From contig NZ_JASIRT010000005.1 in NCBI RefSeq assembly GCF_030063475.1, positions 210,517 to 274,516 of the forward strand: a stretch of DNA of 64,000 nucleotides. The letters are read 5' to 3'. Both the position numbers and the translations under genes were made by a program. The notes under the pieces are model-generated. The model was not told the DNA's origin and did not search any database. It worked only from the letters and a program-made list of their open reading frames with translations. This document shows, piece by piece, positions 39,201 to 47,717 of the stretch. The DNA is from Roseomonas sp. E05. GTDB taxonomy: Bacteria; Pseudomonadota; Alphaproteobacteria; Acetobacterales; Acetobacteraceae. How positions within the stretch are numbered: position 1 is the first letter of the stretch; each line of letters opens with the position of its first letter.

Positions 39201-42200
39201 CAGATCCTGCGCGCCCTGCCGCTGGCCGCCGAGAGCGCGCGCGAGCTGCGCTGCACGCTGGAGCCGGAGGGCAATATCCTCCTGCTGGAGAGCCGCCCGC
39301 GCCTTTCGGCGGAGGGCTGGACCCTGCATGCGCGCGGCCAGGTGGCGGCGGCGACCCTCGCCGCCCTGCCGGATGCGGCGCCGCCCCGCGGCGAGCCCGG
39401 CATGGCGCTCAGCGGCGCCGAGGCGCTGGCCGCCGCCCGCCGCCTGCAGCTCGACTACGGCCCCGCCTTCCAGGCGCTGCGCGCGGTGCAGCGCACCGCC
39501 GACGGGCAGGCCGCCCTGGTGCAACTGGCGCTGCCCGAGGCGGCGCCGCCCGACGCGGCGGGCTGGCTGCTGCATCCGGTGCGGCTGGACGGCGCCCTGC
39601 AGGGCCTGCTCGGCCTGCTCGGCACGGGTGCCGAGGCCGATGGCAGCGCCGTGGTGCCGGTGCGCTTCGGCCGGCTGGTGCTGCGTCGCGACGCCCCCGT
39701 GCCGGTGAGCGGCGACCTCCACCTGCTCCGCCGCGGCGCGCGCAGCGGCCAGTACAGCCTGGCGCTGCGCGACGGCAGCGGCCAGGTGGTGGCCTGGCTG
39801 GAGGATGGCTGGATGCAGCGCATCCCGCTCCTGGCCCGCCGCGGCACGGAGGAGGCGCTGTTCCGCATCGTGCCGCAGCCGACGCTGGCCGCCCCCTCCG
39901 CCGAGGATCCGGTGCCCGACCTGGATGCCGCCACCCGCGCCGCGCTGGCCGAGGATGCGGCGCAGGACCTCTCCGAGGCGGCACTGCTGCTGGAGGGCTT
40001 CGTGGCTGCCAGCGCGCATGCCGCGCTGCGCGCCCGCGCCGGGGCGGGTGCGGATGCGGATGCCGGGGGCCTGCTGCCGCTGCCCGGGCTGCGTCCCTAC
40101 GCGCTCGGCCTGCTGCGCGCGCTGGCGGAGGACGGGCTGGCCGAGCCCACCCCCGCCGGCTGGCGCCTGGCGCCCGAGGGCGAGCTGCCGCCGCCCGCCG
40201 AGATCTGGCAGACCGTGCTGGCCGAGGCGCCGACCCTGGCGCATGAGCTGGCCTGGCTGGCGCATGCCGCCGAGCGCCTGCCCGCCGCCCTGGGCGGGGG
40301 CCTGCCGGCACCGGAAAGCCTGCTGCCCGCGCCCGAGGCGGCCGGCTTCGAGCGTCTGGCCGCGGTGCTGGCGCGCGCCGTGGCCGCGCTGGCCGCCGCC
40401 TGGCCGGCGGAGCGGCCGCTGCGGGTGCTGGAGGTGGGCGCCCAGGGCGGCGCGCTGACCCGCGCGCTGCTGGCCGTGCTGGAGGCCAGCGGCAAGCCGG
40501 TCCGCTACATCGCCGCCGGCGCGCCGGGCGATGCCCGCGCCGCCTTCATCCCGGCGCATGCCGAGAGCATCGCCTTCCACTTCGAGGCCTGGGACCCCGC
40601 CTCGCCCGACCCCGCCCCCGCGCTCACGGCCGATCTGGTGGTGGGCATCGCCGCCGCCGCCCGCAGCCGGCGCGGCGCCGCCCTGCTGGCGGCCCTGGCC
40701 CCGCTGCTGGCCCCCGGCGGCACGCTGCTGCTGGCCGAGCCGCTGCCCGGCCGCGCCTGGAGCTTCGCCTGCGGCCAGGATCCCGAGGGCTGGGCCGACG
40801 GCGCCGCCCTGCCGGACAGCGCCGCCTGGGAGAGCGCCTGCGCCGCGCCGGACTGGGCGCGCGGCTGGGCGGCGCCGCTCGGCTCCGCGCCCTGGCCGGC
40901 GGTGCTGCTGGCGGCCCGCCGCGCCGCCGCCGCCACGCTCCCGGCCGAAGCCCCGCCCCCGGCGGCAGCCTTCCAGATCCATGCCGACGCCGCCAGCACG
41001 GCCATGCGCGACGCCCTGGCGGCCGCCCTGGCGGCGGCCGGCGCGCGCGTCGCCACCCTGCCGCTGGAGGCCGCCGCGGCCCAGCCGCCGCGCGCCCTGG
41101 CGGGCGCCGCGCTGGTGGTGCTCGCCGCGCCGGCGCCGGAGGCGCTGCCCGCCACCCTGGCGCAGGTCACCACCCTGGCCGAGGCGGCGCGCGGCCGCGC
41201 CGCCAGCTTCACCCTCGTCACGGGCGATGCCGCGACCGTGCCGGAAGCCGCCGCCCTGCTCGGCCTCGGCCGCGTGCTCGCCAACGAGATGCCGGAGCTG
41301 AAGCCGCGCCGCATCGGCCTGGGCGGGGCGCCTGGTCCGCAGGCGGCGGCCCGCCTCCTGCCTGACCTGCTCGGCACCGCGCCCGAGCCGGAGCCGGAGC
41401 TGCACCTGGCGCCGCAGGGCCGGCTGGTGCCACGGCTGCGCCCCGGCGCCACCCCGCCGACGCCGCCGCAGGGCCCGGCCCGGCTGGCCATCCGCCAGTC
41501 CGGCCAGCTCGGCAGCCTGGCCTGGGAGCCGCTGGAGCTGCCCGCCCCCGGTGCCGGCGAGGTGGTGGTGCGCGTCGAGGCCGCCGGGCTGAACTTCCGC
41601 GACCTGATGTGGGCCCAGGGCCTGTTGCCGGAGGAGGCGCTGGTCCATGGCTTCGCCGGGCCGACGCTGGGCATGGAGATGGCGGGGGTGGTCGAGCAGG
41701 CCGGCCCCGGCAGCCCCTTCCAGCCGGGCGAGGCGGTCTTCGGCTTCGCCCCGGCCGCGCTGGCCAGCCGCGCCCGCACGCGGGTGGAAGCCCTCGCCCG
41801 CATCCCGGCGGGGCTCGACTTCGCCGCCGCCGCCGCCGTGCCGGTCGCCTTCCTCACCGCCGTCTATGCGCTGGAGCGCTGCGCCGCGCTGCGCCCGGGC
41901 GAGACGGTGCTGATCCATGGCGGCGCCGGCGCCGTCGGCCTTGCCGCGCTGCAGGTGGCGCGCGCCGCCGGGGCGCGCGTCGCCGCCACCGCCGGCACCC
42001 CCGCCAAGCGCGCCTTCCTGCGCGCCGCCGGCGCCGAGCTGGTGCTGGACAGCCGCGACCCCGGCTTCGCCGACCGCCTGCGCGCCACCTGGCCGGAGGG
42101 CGTGGACGTGGTGCTGAACTCGCTGGCCGGCGAGGCGATGGAGCGCAGCCTGGGGCTGGTGAAGCCCTTCGGCCGCTTCGTCGAGCTGGGCAAGCGCGAC

Positions 42201-43655
42201 TTCTTCGAGAACCGCCGCGTCGGCCTGCGGCCCTACCGCAACAACCTCACCTATTTCGGCGTGGACGTGGACCAGCTGCCCAAGGCCCGCCCGGCCCTGG
42301 CGCGCGAGCTGCTGCAGGAGATCGCCGGCCGCCTCGCCGCCGGCGCGCTGCGGCCGCTGCCCTATGCCCGCCGCCCGGCCGAGGCGGTGGAGGCCGCCTT
42401 CCGCACCCTCCAGGCCAGCGCGCAGATCGGCAAGCTGGTGCTGACCCCGCCGGCGATCCCGGCACGCCCCGCCGGTTGCCCCGATCCCGCCGCCTGGGCG
42501 CCGCCCGCCGGCACCATCCTGGTGGTCGGCGGCACCGGCGGCTTCGGCTTCGAATGCGCCAAGTGGCTGGCGGCACGCGGCGCGACGGACCTGGCGCTGC
42601 TCTCCCGCCGCGGCGGCGCCGCGCCGGGGGCCGAGGCCGCCGTCACCGCGCTCGCCGCGCTCGGCGCCCGCGCCACCATCCATGCGGCGGACGCGGCGGA
42701 TGAGGCCTCGCTGGCCGGCGCGCTGGCCAATATCCGCGCCGAGGGGCCGCCGCTGGTCGGCGTGGTGCAGGCCGCCGCCGTCTTCGACGACGCCGCCGCC
42801 CCCGCGCTGGACGCGCGCCGCTTCGCCGCCGTGCTGGCCCCCAAGCTCACCGCGGCGCGCCACCTCGACCGGCTGACCCGGCGCGACCCGGTCGCGCTGT
42901 TCCTGCTGTTCTCCTCCGCCACCACGGCGATGGGCAATCCCGGCCAGGCCAACTACGTCGCCGCCAATGCCGCGCTGGAGGCGCTGGCCCGCCGCCGCCG
43001 CGCCGAGGGGCTGCCGGCCCTGGCCGTCGGCTGGGGGCCGATCGCCGATGCCGGGGTGCTGGCCGCCCAGGCCGCCACCGCCGAGACGCTGGCCCGCCGC
43101 CTCGGCGTGGAGCCGATGCCGGCGGCGGAGGCGCTCGCCGCCCTGCCCGCCATGCTGGCCAGCGGTGCGCCGGTGCTCGGCCTCGCCCGCGTCGGCTGGC
43201 GGGAGGCACGGCTCGCCCTGCCGCTGCTGGAGGAGCCGCTCTTCGAGGCGGTGCGCGGCCGCGCCGAGACGGCCGCCGAGGCCGGGGCGCTGCGCGAGCA
43301 CCTGCTGACCCTCACGCCGGAGGCCGCCCGCGCCCTGCTGCGGCAGACCGTGCGGGAGGAGATCGCCCGCATCCTGCGCCTGCCCGCCGAGGCGGTGCCG
43401 ACCGACGCGCCGGTGGCCGGGCTGGGCCTGGACAGCCTGGGCGGGCTGGAGTTGCGCGGCGCGCTGGAGCAGCGGCTCGGCATGGCGGTGCCGCTCGCCT
43501 CGGTGACGGAGGACCTGACCATCGACCTGCTGGCCCGCAAGCTGTCGGAAGGGCTGGCGGGCGGCCAGCCGGTGGAGGATGCGGTGGCCCACCTCGTCGA
43601 GCAGTTCGAGCCGAGCGGGGCGGCGCAGCCGCGCCCGGCGGAGGCGGCGGAATGA
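36300..43655 (+). CDS. highly reducing single-module type I polyketide synthase
   Basis: A 2451-aa multidomain enzyme. KS (about 16-430; Cys186 in DTACSSSL, His321, His359), AT (about 530-830; Ser626 in GHSVGEV; AFH at 732-734 suggests malonyl-CoA), and DH (about 900-1185; His931 in HRLGGEPVLP, Asp1097). Then a methyltransferase-like region (about 1225-1540) whose SAM loop reads EVGAQGGA and looks degenerate. A structural KR half (about 1545-1700), ER (about 1720-2040; GGAGAVG at 1874) and KR (about 2065-2330; GGTGGFG, Ser2206, Tyr2219, FDD motif) follow. The ACP (about 2335-2410) has Ser2379 in GLDSL. There is no thioesterase. The order equals fungal highly reducing PKSs, so it should build a saturated chain by iteration. 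The stop overlaps the oxoamine synthase start (ATGA). Confidence 0.95.
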   Translation: MRNGTSPPGAAARHTDAVAIVGAACRLPGAPSLEALWELLARGGDAVGTLPADRFTQAAFHHPRRSEPGRSYSFAAAHLGDISGFDAPAFGLSPREAAEMDPQQRLLLEVAAEALEDAGWPAGQLAGRAVGVWVGGSSTDYAELRLGDVSGADRYFMTGNTLSILANRLTNVFDLHGPGQTMDTACSSSLVALDAAVAALRAGRVEAALVGGVQLLLSPFAFTGFSRAGMLSARGRCQAFDAAADGYVRGEGAGVVVLKPLAAALAAGDAVRGVILATGSNAAGRTIGLSLPNREAQAALIGQVLAEAGISPEDFAYFEAHGTGTQVGDPAECWAIGTTLGQRRGTPLPVGSIKTNIGHLEPASGMAGLLKAMLVLERGALPPNLHFNTPNPQIDFGGLNIRIPTALEPLALPPGAVAGVNSFGFGGTNAMALLGAPPAAAPAPEAGEAPLPPLVLTARSAAALKALAGSWQARLAERPATPALLRGAVRHRDLHAHRLLLRGDAASLPAQLGDWLAGKRPEGVTQGQARPGPLAFVFSGNGAQFAGMAREAMAHNAAFRRAVEAADAVLAPLAGWSGAAVLAAGATAEQLAGTDMAQPLLFLAQLGILAALAGHGLRPDLCLGHSVGEVAAAHAAGILDLPQAARLVVARSRAQHRQRGLGRMAAVGASAEALAPLLAACPPDESGWRPEIAAYNAPDSLTLAGPEAAIDWLVAEAKARRWAAVRLDLDYAFHSAAMDPVRDSLAAELAGLAPRAEGCGFLSTVTGAKLPGPALEAEYWWRNLRAPVRFQAAVQAAAAAGARLFVEIGPHPVLQAYLRDSLRAAETEAAVLPSLSRRDAPGDPFPALADRAFAAGADPRAAPAFAGPAERRGLPPTPFDRQRHWFATTPESTRLTDAVQDHPLLGIRQGQEPLRWSRLLDTALEPWLADHRLGGEPVLPAAAMLEMALAVAALRFPEAPALEVQEFQILRALPLAAESARELRCTLEPEGNILLLESRPRLSAEGWTLHARGQVAAATLAALPDAAPPRGEPGMALSGAEALAAARRLQLDYGPAFQALRAVQRTADGQAALVQLALPEAAPPDAAGWLLHPVRLDGALQGLLGLLGTGAEADGSAVVPVRFGRLVLRRDAPVPVSGDLHLLRRGARSGQYSLALRDGSGQVVAWLEDGWMQRIPLLARRGTEEALFRIVPQPTLAAPSAEDPVPDLDAATRAALAEDAAQDLSEAALLLEGFVAASAHAALRARAGAGADADAGGLLPLPGLRPYALGLLRALAEDGLAEPTPAGWRLAPEGELPPPAEIWQTVLAEAPTLAHELAWLAHAAERLPAALGGGLPAPESLLPAPEAAGFERLAAVLARAVAALAAAWPAERPLRVLEVGAQGGALTRALLAVLEASGKPVRYIAAGAPGDARAAFIPAHAESIAFHFEAWDPASPDPAPALTADLVVGIAAAARSRRGAALLAALAPLLAPGGTLLLAEPLPGRAWSFACGQDPEGWADGAALPDSAAWESACAAPDWARGWAAPLGSAPWPAVLLAARRAAAATLPAEAPPPAAAFQIHADAASTAMRDALAAALAAAGARVATLPLEAAAAQPPRALAGAALVVLAAPAPEALPATLAQVTTLAEAARGRAASFTLVTGDAATVPEAAALLGLGRVLANEMPELKPRRIGLGGAPGPQAAARLLPDLLGTAPEPEPELHLAPQGRLVPRLRPGATPPTPPQGPARLAIRQSGQLGSLAWEPLELPAPGAGEVVVRVEAAGLNFRDLMWAQGLLPEEALVHGFAGPTLGMEMAGVVEQAGPGSPFQPGEAVFGFAPAALASRARTRVEALARIPAGLDFAAAAAVPVAFLTAVYALERCAALRPGETVLIHGGAGAVGLAALQVARAAGARVAATAGTPAKRAFLRAAGAELVLDSRDPGFADRLRATWPEGVDVVLNSLAGEAMERSLGLVKPFGRFVELGKRDFFENRRVGLRPYRNNLTYFGVDVDQLPKARPALARELLQEIAGRLAAGALRPLPYARRPAEAVEAAFRTLQASAQIGKLVLTPPAIPARPAGCPDPAAWAPPAGTILVVGGTGGFGFECAKWLAARGATDLALLSRRGGAAPGAEAAVTALAALGARATIHAADAADEASLAGALANIRAEGPPLVGVVQAAAVFDDAAAPALDARRFAAVLAPKLTAARHLDRLTRRDPVALFLLFSSATTAMGNPGQANYVAANAALEALARRRRAEGLPALAVGWGPIADAGVLAAQAATAETLARRLGVEPMPAAEALAALPAMLASGAPVLGLARVGWREARLALPLLEEPLFEAVRGRAETAAEAGALREHLLTLTPEAARALLRQTVREEIARILRLPAEAVPTDAPVAGLGLDSLGGLELRGALEQRLGMAVPLASVTEDLTIDLLARKLSEGLAGGQPVEDAVAHLVEQFEPSGAAQPRPAEAAE

Positions 43656-44983
43656 GCGGCGGGCTTTCCGCCACCGCGCGGCTGGCGCTGCTGGCACGGC
43701 TCTCGAAGCGCCGCGGCGGCGAGGCGCCGCGCCCCGGGGCCGGCAGCGCGCGCGACTTCACCACCCTGCCCGGCATGCGCGACTTCGCCCTGCTGGGCAC
43801 CGCGCTGGAGTCGCTCGACCTGGAGAGCCCGCTGTTCCAGCAGCATGACGGGCGGGCCGGCGCGCACAGCCATATCCGCGGCCGCGAGGTGATCAACTTC
43901 GCCAGCTACGACTATCTCGGCCTGAACGGCGACCCGCGCGTGCAGGCGGCGGCCAAGGCGGCGATCGACCGCTACGGCGTCTCGCCCTCCGGCGCGCGCA
44001 TCACCGCCGGCGAGCGGGCGCTGCACCGCGAGCTGGAGGCGGCGCTGGCCGAATGGCACGGCACCGAGGCGGCGCTGACCTTCGTCTCCGGCCATGCCAC
44101 CAACGTCACCACCATCGGCCACATCATGGGCCCGCGCGACGTGGTGGTGCATGACGCGGCGATCCACAACTCCTGCACCGAAGGCATCCGCCTCTCCGGC
44201 GCCCGCCGCATCCCCTTCGCGCACAACGACCTCGACGCCGCCGAGCGCGAGCTGGCGGCCGCCCGCCGGGGCGCGCAACGCGCGATGCTGCTCGTCGAGG
44301 GCCACTACAGCATGGACGGGGACAGCCCCGACCTCGCCCGCTGCATCGCCATCGCCCACCGGCACGACGCCTGGCTGATGGTGGACGAGGCGCACAGCCT
44401 CGGCGTGCTCGGCGCCACCGGGCGCGGCGTGGCCGAGACGCAGGGGGTGGACCCCGCGGGCGTCGATCTCTGGATGGGCACGCTCTCCAAGACCCTCGCG
44501 GCCTGCGGCGGCTACATCGCGGCGCGGGCCGACGTGATCGACTGGCTGCGGCACACCGCGCCGGGCTCGGTCTATTCCGTGGCGCTGGCGCCGCCGCTGG
44601 CCGCCGCCGCGCTGGAGGCGCTGCGCATCCTGCGTGCCGAGCCGGAGCGCGTGGCGCGGCTGCAGGCCAATGGCGCCGGCCTGCGCGACCGGCTGAAGGC
44701 GCTGGGCTTCGACACCGGCGGCAGCCTCGGCGCGGCCATCGTGCCGGTGATCCTCGGCTCCTCGATCCGCACGGCGAAGGTGGCCTCCGCGCTGCTGGAG
44801 CGCGGCGTGACCAGCCAGGTGGTGGTCTTCCCCGCCGTGCCCGAGCAGTCCGCCCGCCTGCGCTTCTTCGTCTCGGCCGAGCACACGCCCGAGGACCTCG
44901 ACCGCGCCGCCCAGGCCCTGGCGGAGGCGGTGGCCAGCGTCGGCCGGGTGGAGAGCCTGCCGCCGGCCGGCCTGCCGGGATAG
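43652..44983 (+). CDS. alpha-oxoamine synthase (serine palmitoyltransferase-like), PKS-releasing
   Basis: A 443-aa fold-type I PLP enzyme of the family that includes serine palmitoyltransferase, KBL and BioF. INFASYDYLGL near residue 87 opens the core, DEAHSLGVLG holds Asp245 and His248, and TLSKTLAACGGY holds the PLP lysine Lys280; the spacing fits the family. About 80 N-terminal residues precede the domain. These enzymes condense an acyl thioester with an amino acid and lose CO2, giving a 2-amino ketone. The 4-nt overlap with the thioesterase-less PKS says it releases the polyketide, as Fum8 does for Fum1 in fumonisin synthesis. The amino acid used is unknown. Confidence 0.9.
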   Translation: MSGGLSATARLALLARLSKRRGGEAPRPGAGSARDFTTLPGMRDFALLGTALESLDLESPLFQQHDGRAGAHSHIRGREVINFASYDYLGLNGDPRVQAAAKAAIDRYGVSPSGARITAGERALHRELEAALAEWHGTEAALTFVSGHATNVTTIGHIMGPRDVVVHDAAIHNSCTEGIRLSGARRIPFAHNDLDAAERELAAARRGAQRAMLLVEGHYSMDGDSPDLARCIAIAHRHDAWLMVDEAHSLGVLGATGRGVAETQGVDPAGVDLWMGTLSKTLAACGGYIAARADVIDWLRHTAPGSVYSVALAPPLAAAALEALRILRAEPERVARLQANGAGLRDRLKALGFDTGGSLGAAIVPVILGSSIRTAKVASALLERGVTSQVVVFPAVPEQSARLRFFVSAEHTPEDLDRAAQALAEAVASVGRVESLPPAGLPG

Positions 44984-44989
44984 CGCCGC

Positions 44990-46126
44990 TTGGCCGGGCC
45001 GGTGGAACTCCGCCCCGTCGCCACCGCCGCGGAGGCCGGGCTGTTCGTGCGCCTGCCCGCGCGGCTCGGTGGGGCCGCCGCCGGCTGGTCGGTGCCGCTC
45101 TTCGCCGATACCCGCCGCATCTTCGATCCCGGCTTCAACGCCGCGCTGGCCGAGTGGTCGGTGCCGCGCTGGCTGGCCTTCCGCGATGGCCGGCCGGTGG
45201 GGCGCATCGCCGCCGCCTGGCCGCGCGACGGGGCGGCGAGCCAGGGCGTCGGCGGCTTCGGCTTCCTGGCGCTGGAGCGGGACCCGGCGGTGCTGGCGGC
45301 GCTGCTCGGCGCGGCGCGGGGCTGGCTGGCGGCGCAGGGCGCGGCGCGGATGCGCGGCCCGCTCTCCTTCACCATCAACCACGAGGTGGGCGCGCTGGTG
45401 GAAGGCGGGGCGCTGCCCATGCCGCGCATGCCGCGCAACCCGCCCTGGCTGCCGCCGCTGCTGGATGCCGCCGGGCTGGCGCGGGAGATGGATGTGCTCG
45501 CCTGCACCCTCGACCTCGCGGAGGAAGCCCACCGGCCGCGCTTCGCCGCCCTGCTGGCCCGCTGGCCCGGCCGCTCCGAGCTGCACATCCGCCGCCTGCG
45601 GACCCGCCGCCTGGCCGAGGAGGTCGGGCTGATCCGCGACCTGTTCAACGACGCCTGGGCGGAGAACTGGGGCGCCCTGCCCGTCTCGGCGGCCGAGGCG
45701 GCGACCATGGCGCGGCTGCTGCGGCCGCTGCTGCTCACCGGCGCCGTCTTCTTCGCCGAATGGCGGGGCGAGCCGATCGGCATCGCCTCGCTGATCCCCA
45801 ATATCGAGCCTGCCGCCGCAGGGCTGGACGGGCGGCTGCTGCCCTGGGGCTGGGCGCGGATGCTGCGGGCCCTGGCCGGCGGCGCGGAGAGCGCCCGGCT
45901 GCCCATGCTCGGCATCCGCCGCGCCTGGCGGGGCCATCCGGTCTCGGCCTATGCCATGGGGGCGTTGCTGAGCGCCGCCATCGACCATGCCGAGCGGCGC
46001 GGCTGGGCGCGGATGGAAGTCTCCTGGATCCTGGCCCACAACTCGGCCATGCTGCAGGCCATGGCGCGGCTGCCCGCCCCGGTGACCGGGCGCTGGCGGC
46101 TGTGGGCGGCCAGCCTGGGGGAATGA
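44990..46126 (+). CDS. GNAT-fold N-acyltransferase resembling bacterial ceramide synthase
   Basis: A 378-aa protein starting with TTG, 6 nt after the oxoamine synthase. It has the layout I associate with the GNAT-like bacterial ceramide synthase of Caulobacter. An opening FVRLPARL leads to DTRRIFDP, DGRPVGRIAA, then RGPLSFTINHEVGALVEG and PRNPPWLPPLLDAAGL. The C-terminal GNAT half has FAEWRGEPIGIAS and EVSWILAHNSAM. In that case it would N-acylate the amino group made by the upstream enzyme. The assignment is by remembered pattern, not alignment. Its stop codon TGA lies inside a dispersed hairpin repeat. Confidence 0.72.
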   Translation: MAGPVELRPVATAAEAGLFVRLPARLGGAAAGWSVPLFADTRRIFDPGFNAALAEWSVPRWLAFRDGRPVGRIAAAWPRDGAASQGVGGFGFLALERDPAVLAALLGAARGWLAAQGAARMRGPLSFTINHEVGALVEGGALPMPRMPRNPPWLPPLLDAAGLAREMDVLACTLDLAEEAHRPRFAALLARWPGRSELHIRRLRTRRLAEEVGLIRDLFNDAWAENWGALPVSAAEAATMARLLRPLLLTGAVFFAEWRGEPIGIASLIPNIEPAAAGLDGRLLPWGWARMLRALAGGAESARLPMLGIRRAWRGHPVSAYAMGALLSAAIDHAERRGWARMEVSWILAHNSAMLQAMARLPAPVTGRWRLWAASLGE

Positions 46127-46136
46127 ATTCGCCCAG
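46115..46136. repeat. hairpin repeat overlapping the GNAT stop codon
   Basis: CTGGGGGAA/TTCGCCCAG (one mismatch), loop TGAA; followed by CCCCCTTCTTTTTTTC. The TGA stop of the ceramide-synthase-like gene is the loop of the repeat, so the repeat supplies the last codons and the probable terminator. Confidence 0.7.
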
Positions 46137-46328
46137 CCCCCTTCTTTTTTTCTTCGGATCTTCCAGGCCCGGCCCGCAACGCGCCCGGATGACGAGCCGG
46201 GCCGGGAAGGCCGGAAGGATCATGTTCCGGGGGATTTTTTTACCATCCTGCAAGCCGCTGTCTGCCAAACTGCCGGGCGTGGCCGGAATTGACAGAATGT
46301 GCCCGGGCCGCTTTGAACGAAACGCAGG

Positions 46329-47615
46329 ATGTCGGCCCCAGAACCTACGGCAGCGAAACGCTTCCTCTTCCTTCAGGGTCCGATCTCTCCCTTCTTCGCC
46401 AGGGTGGGGGCCGGGCTGCGGGAGTTGGGCCATACGGTCCACCGCATCAACCTGAACCTGGGTGACCGCCTGTTCTGGCGCGGCCCGGGCGCGGTTGACT
46501 TCCGCGGCCGGCCCGCCGAGTGGCCGGACTTCATCGCCGGATTCCTCGACCGGCACGCCATCACGGACATGGTGCTGCTCGGCGAGCAGCGCCCCTACAA
46601 CCGGGCCGCCATCGCCGCCGCCGAGGCGCGCGGCGTGCGCGTGACGGTGACCGATTTCGGCTATATCCGGCCCGACTGGATCGTGCTGGAGCGGGACGGC
46701 ATGAACGCCGCCAGCCGCTTCACCCGCGACCCGGCGGAAATCATCCGCCAGGGCGCCCGGCTGCCCCCGCCCGACCTCAACGCGAAGTACCGGGACAGCT
46801 TTCCGCTGCAGGCGCGGTGGGACATCCTCTACCACCTCGCCAGCCTGCTGCCCTGGCCTTTCCCGCACTACCAGAGCCACCAGCTCTACAACCCCATCCC
46901 CGTCTATCTCGGCATGGCCTGGCGGCTGCTGCGGCGCGGCGCCGCCAATCGCCGCGCCGAGACGATCCTGCGGGAGCTGATGGGCACCGGTCCGCTCTTC
47001 CTGATGGCCATGCAGATGGAGACCGACTTCTCCATCCGCGCCTATTCCAAGTACCGCGACCTCGACAGCGCGCTGCGCGAGGTCGCGCAGAGCTTCGCCG
47101 CCCATGCGCCGGCCAATGCCCACCTGCTGGTCAAGGTGCATCCGCTGGACCCCGGGCTGAAGAACTGGAAGCGCCGCAGCCGCCGCATCGCCCGCGAGTT
47201 CGGGCTGGAAGGGCGGATGCACTATCTCGGCGGCGGCAACCTGGGCGCCATCGTCGAGGAGGTGCAGGGCACGGTGACGGTGAACAGCACCGTCGGGTTG
47301 CGCGCCATCCTCGACCGCAAGCCGACCTTCGCGCTGGGCGAGGCGCTCTACCGCATCCCCGGCCTGGTCTTCCCCGGCACGCTGGACCGCTTCTGGACCG
47401 AGGCGGCCCCGCCCGACCCGGCGCTGCGCGAGGGCTTCCTGCGCTGCATCACGCACATGCTGCACATCCGCGGCACCTATTACGGCCAGCCCGGGCTGGA
47501 CGCCGCGGTGCGGAACGCGGTGCGCCGCCTGCATCTCAACCTGCTGAACCAGGCCGACCCGGCGCTGCTGGACACGGGGAAGCCGGTTCCCACCGGAAGC
47601 GGCGTGAGCGGCTGA
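46329..47615 (+). CDS. capsule polysaccharide biosynthesis protein, KpsS-like
   Basis: A 428-aa protein of the capsule-synthesis family. The N-terminal LFLQGPISPFFARVG and HRINLNLGD resemble KpsS, and the C-terminal NSTVGLRAILDRKPTFALG and YRIPGL are the family signature. LVKVHPLDPG lies between. KpsS-type proteins add the first Kdo to a lysophosphatidylglycerol anchor of group 2 capsules. There is no signal peptide, so it acts on the cytosolic face. It lies 200 nt after the GNAT gene on the same strand. No other capsule export genes are in the window. Confidence 0.82.
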   Translation: MSAPEPTAAKRFLFLQGPISPFFARVGAGLRELGHTVHRINLNLGDRLFWRGPGAVDFRGRPAEWPDFIAGFLDRHAITDMVLLGEQRPYNRAAIAAAEARGVRVTVTDFGYIRPDWIVLERDGMNAASRFTRDPAEIIRQGARLPPPDLNAKYRDSFPLQARWDILYHLASLLPWPFPHYQSHQLYNPIPVYLGMAWRLLRRGAANRRAETILRELMGTGPLFLMAMQMETDFSIRAYSKYRDLDSALREVAQSFAAHAPANAHLLVKVHPLDPGLKNWKRRSRRIAREFGLEGRMHYLGGGNLGAIVEEVQGTVTVNSTVGLRAILDRKPTFALGEALYRIPGLVFPGTLDRFWTEAAPPDPALREGFLRCITHMLHIRGTYYGQPGLDAAVRNAVRRLHLNLLNQADPALLDTGKPVPTGSGVSG

Positions 47616-47717
47616 GCCCGGCCGTCCCGGCACGTTACAACCCCGCAACCCATTCGTCTCGCCGGCGTTGCCCCGGCCATGGCGCGGCGCGGCCGCTTCC
47701 ACTCTGCCGGGGGAATG

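Noticed and set aside
36251..40246. Second plus-strand open frame of 1331 codons overlapping the PKS
   Set aside because: Out-of-frame reading of the PKS coding sequence, rich in Arg, Ala and Gly with no recognisable domain.
36300..43655. Polyunsaturated fatty acid (PfaA) type synthase
   Set aside because: Only one ACP is present, AT, DH, ER and KR are all in a single chain, and none of the partner pfa genes are nearby.
35625..43697. Very long open frame of 2690 codons on the minus strand opposite the PKS gene
   Set aside because: It is the antisense shadow of a GC-rich gene. The translation is Arg/Gly/Gln-rich low complexity with no domain, while the plus strand shows a full set of PKS active sites.
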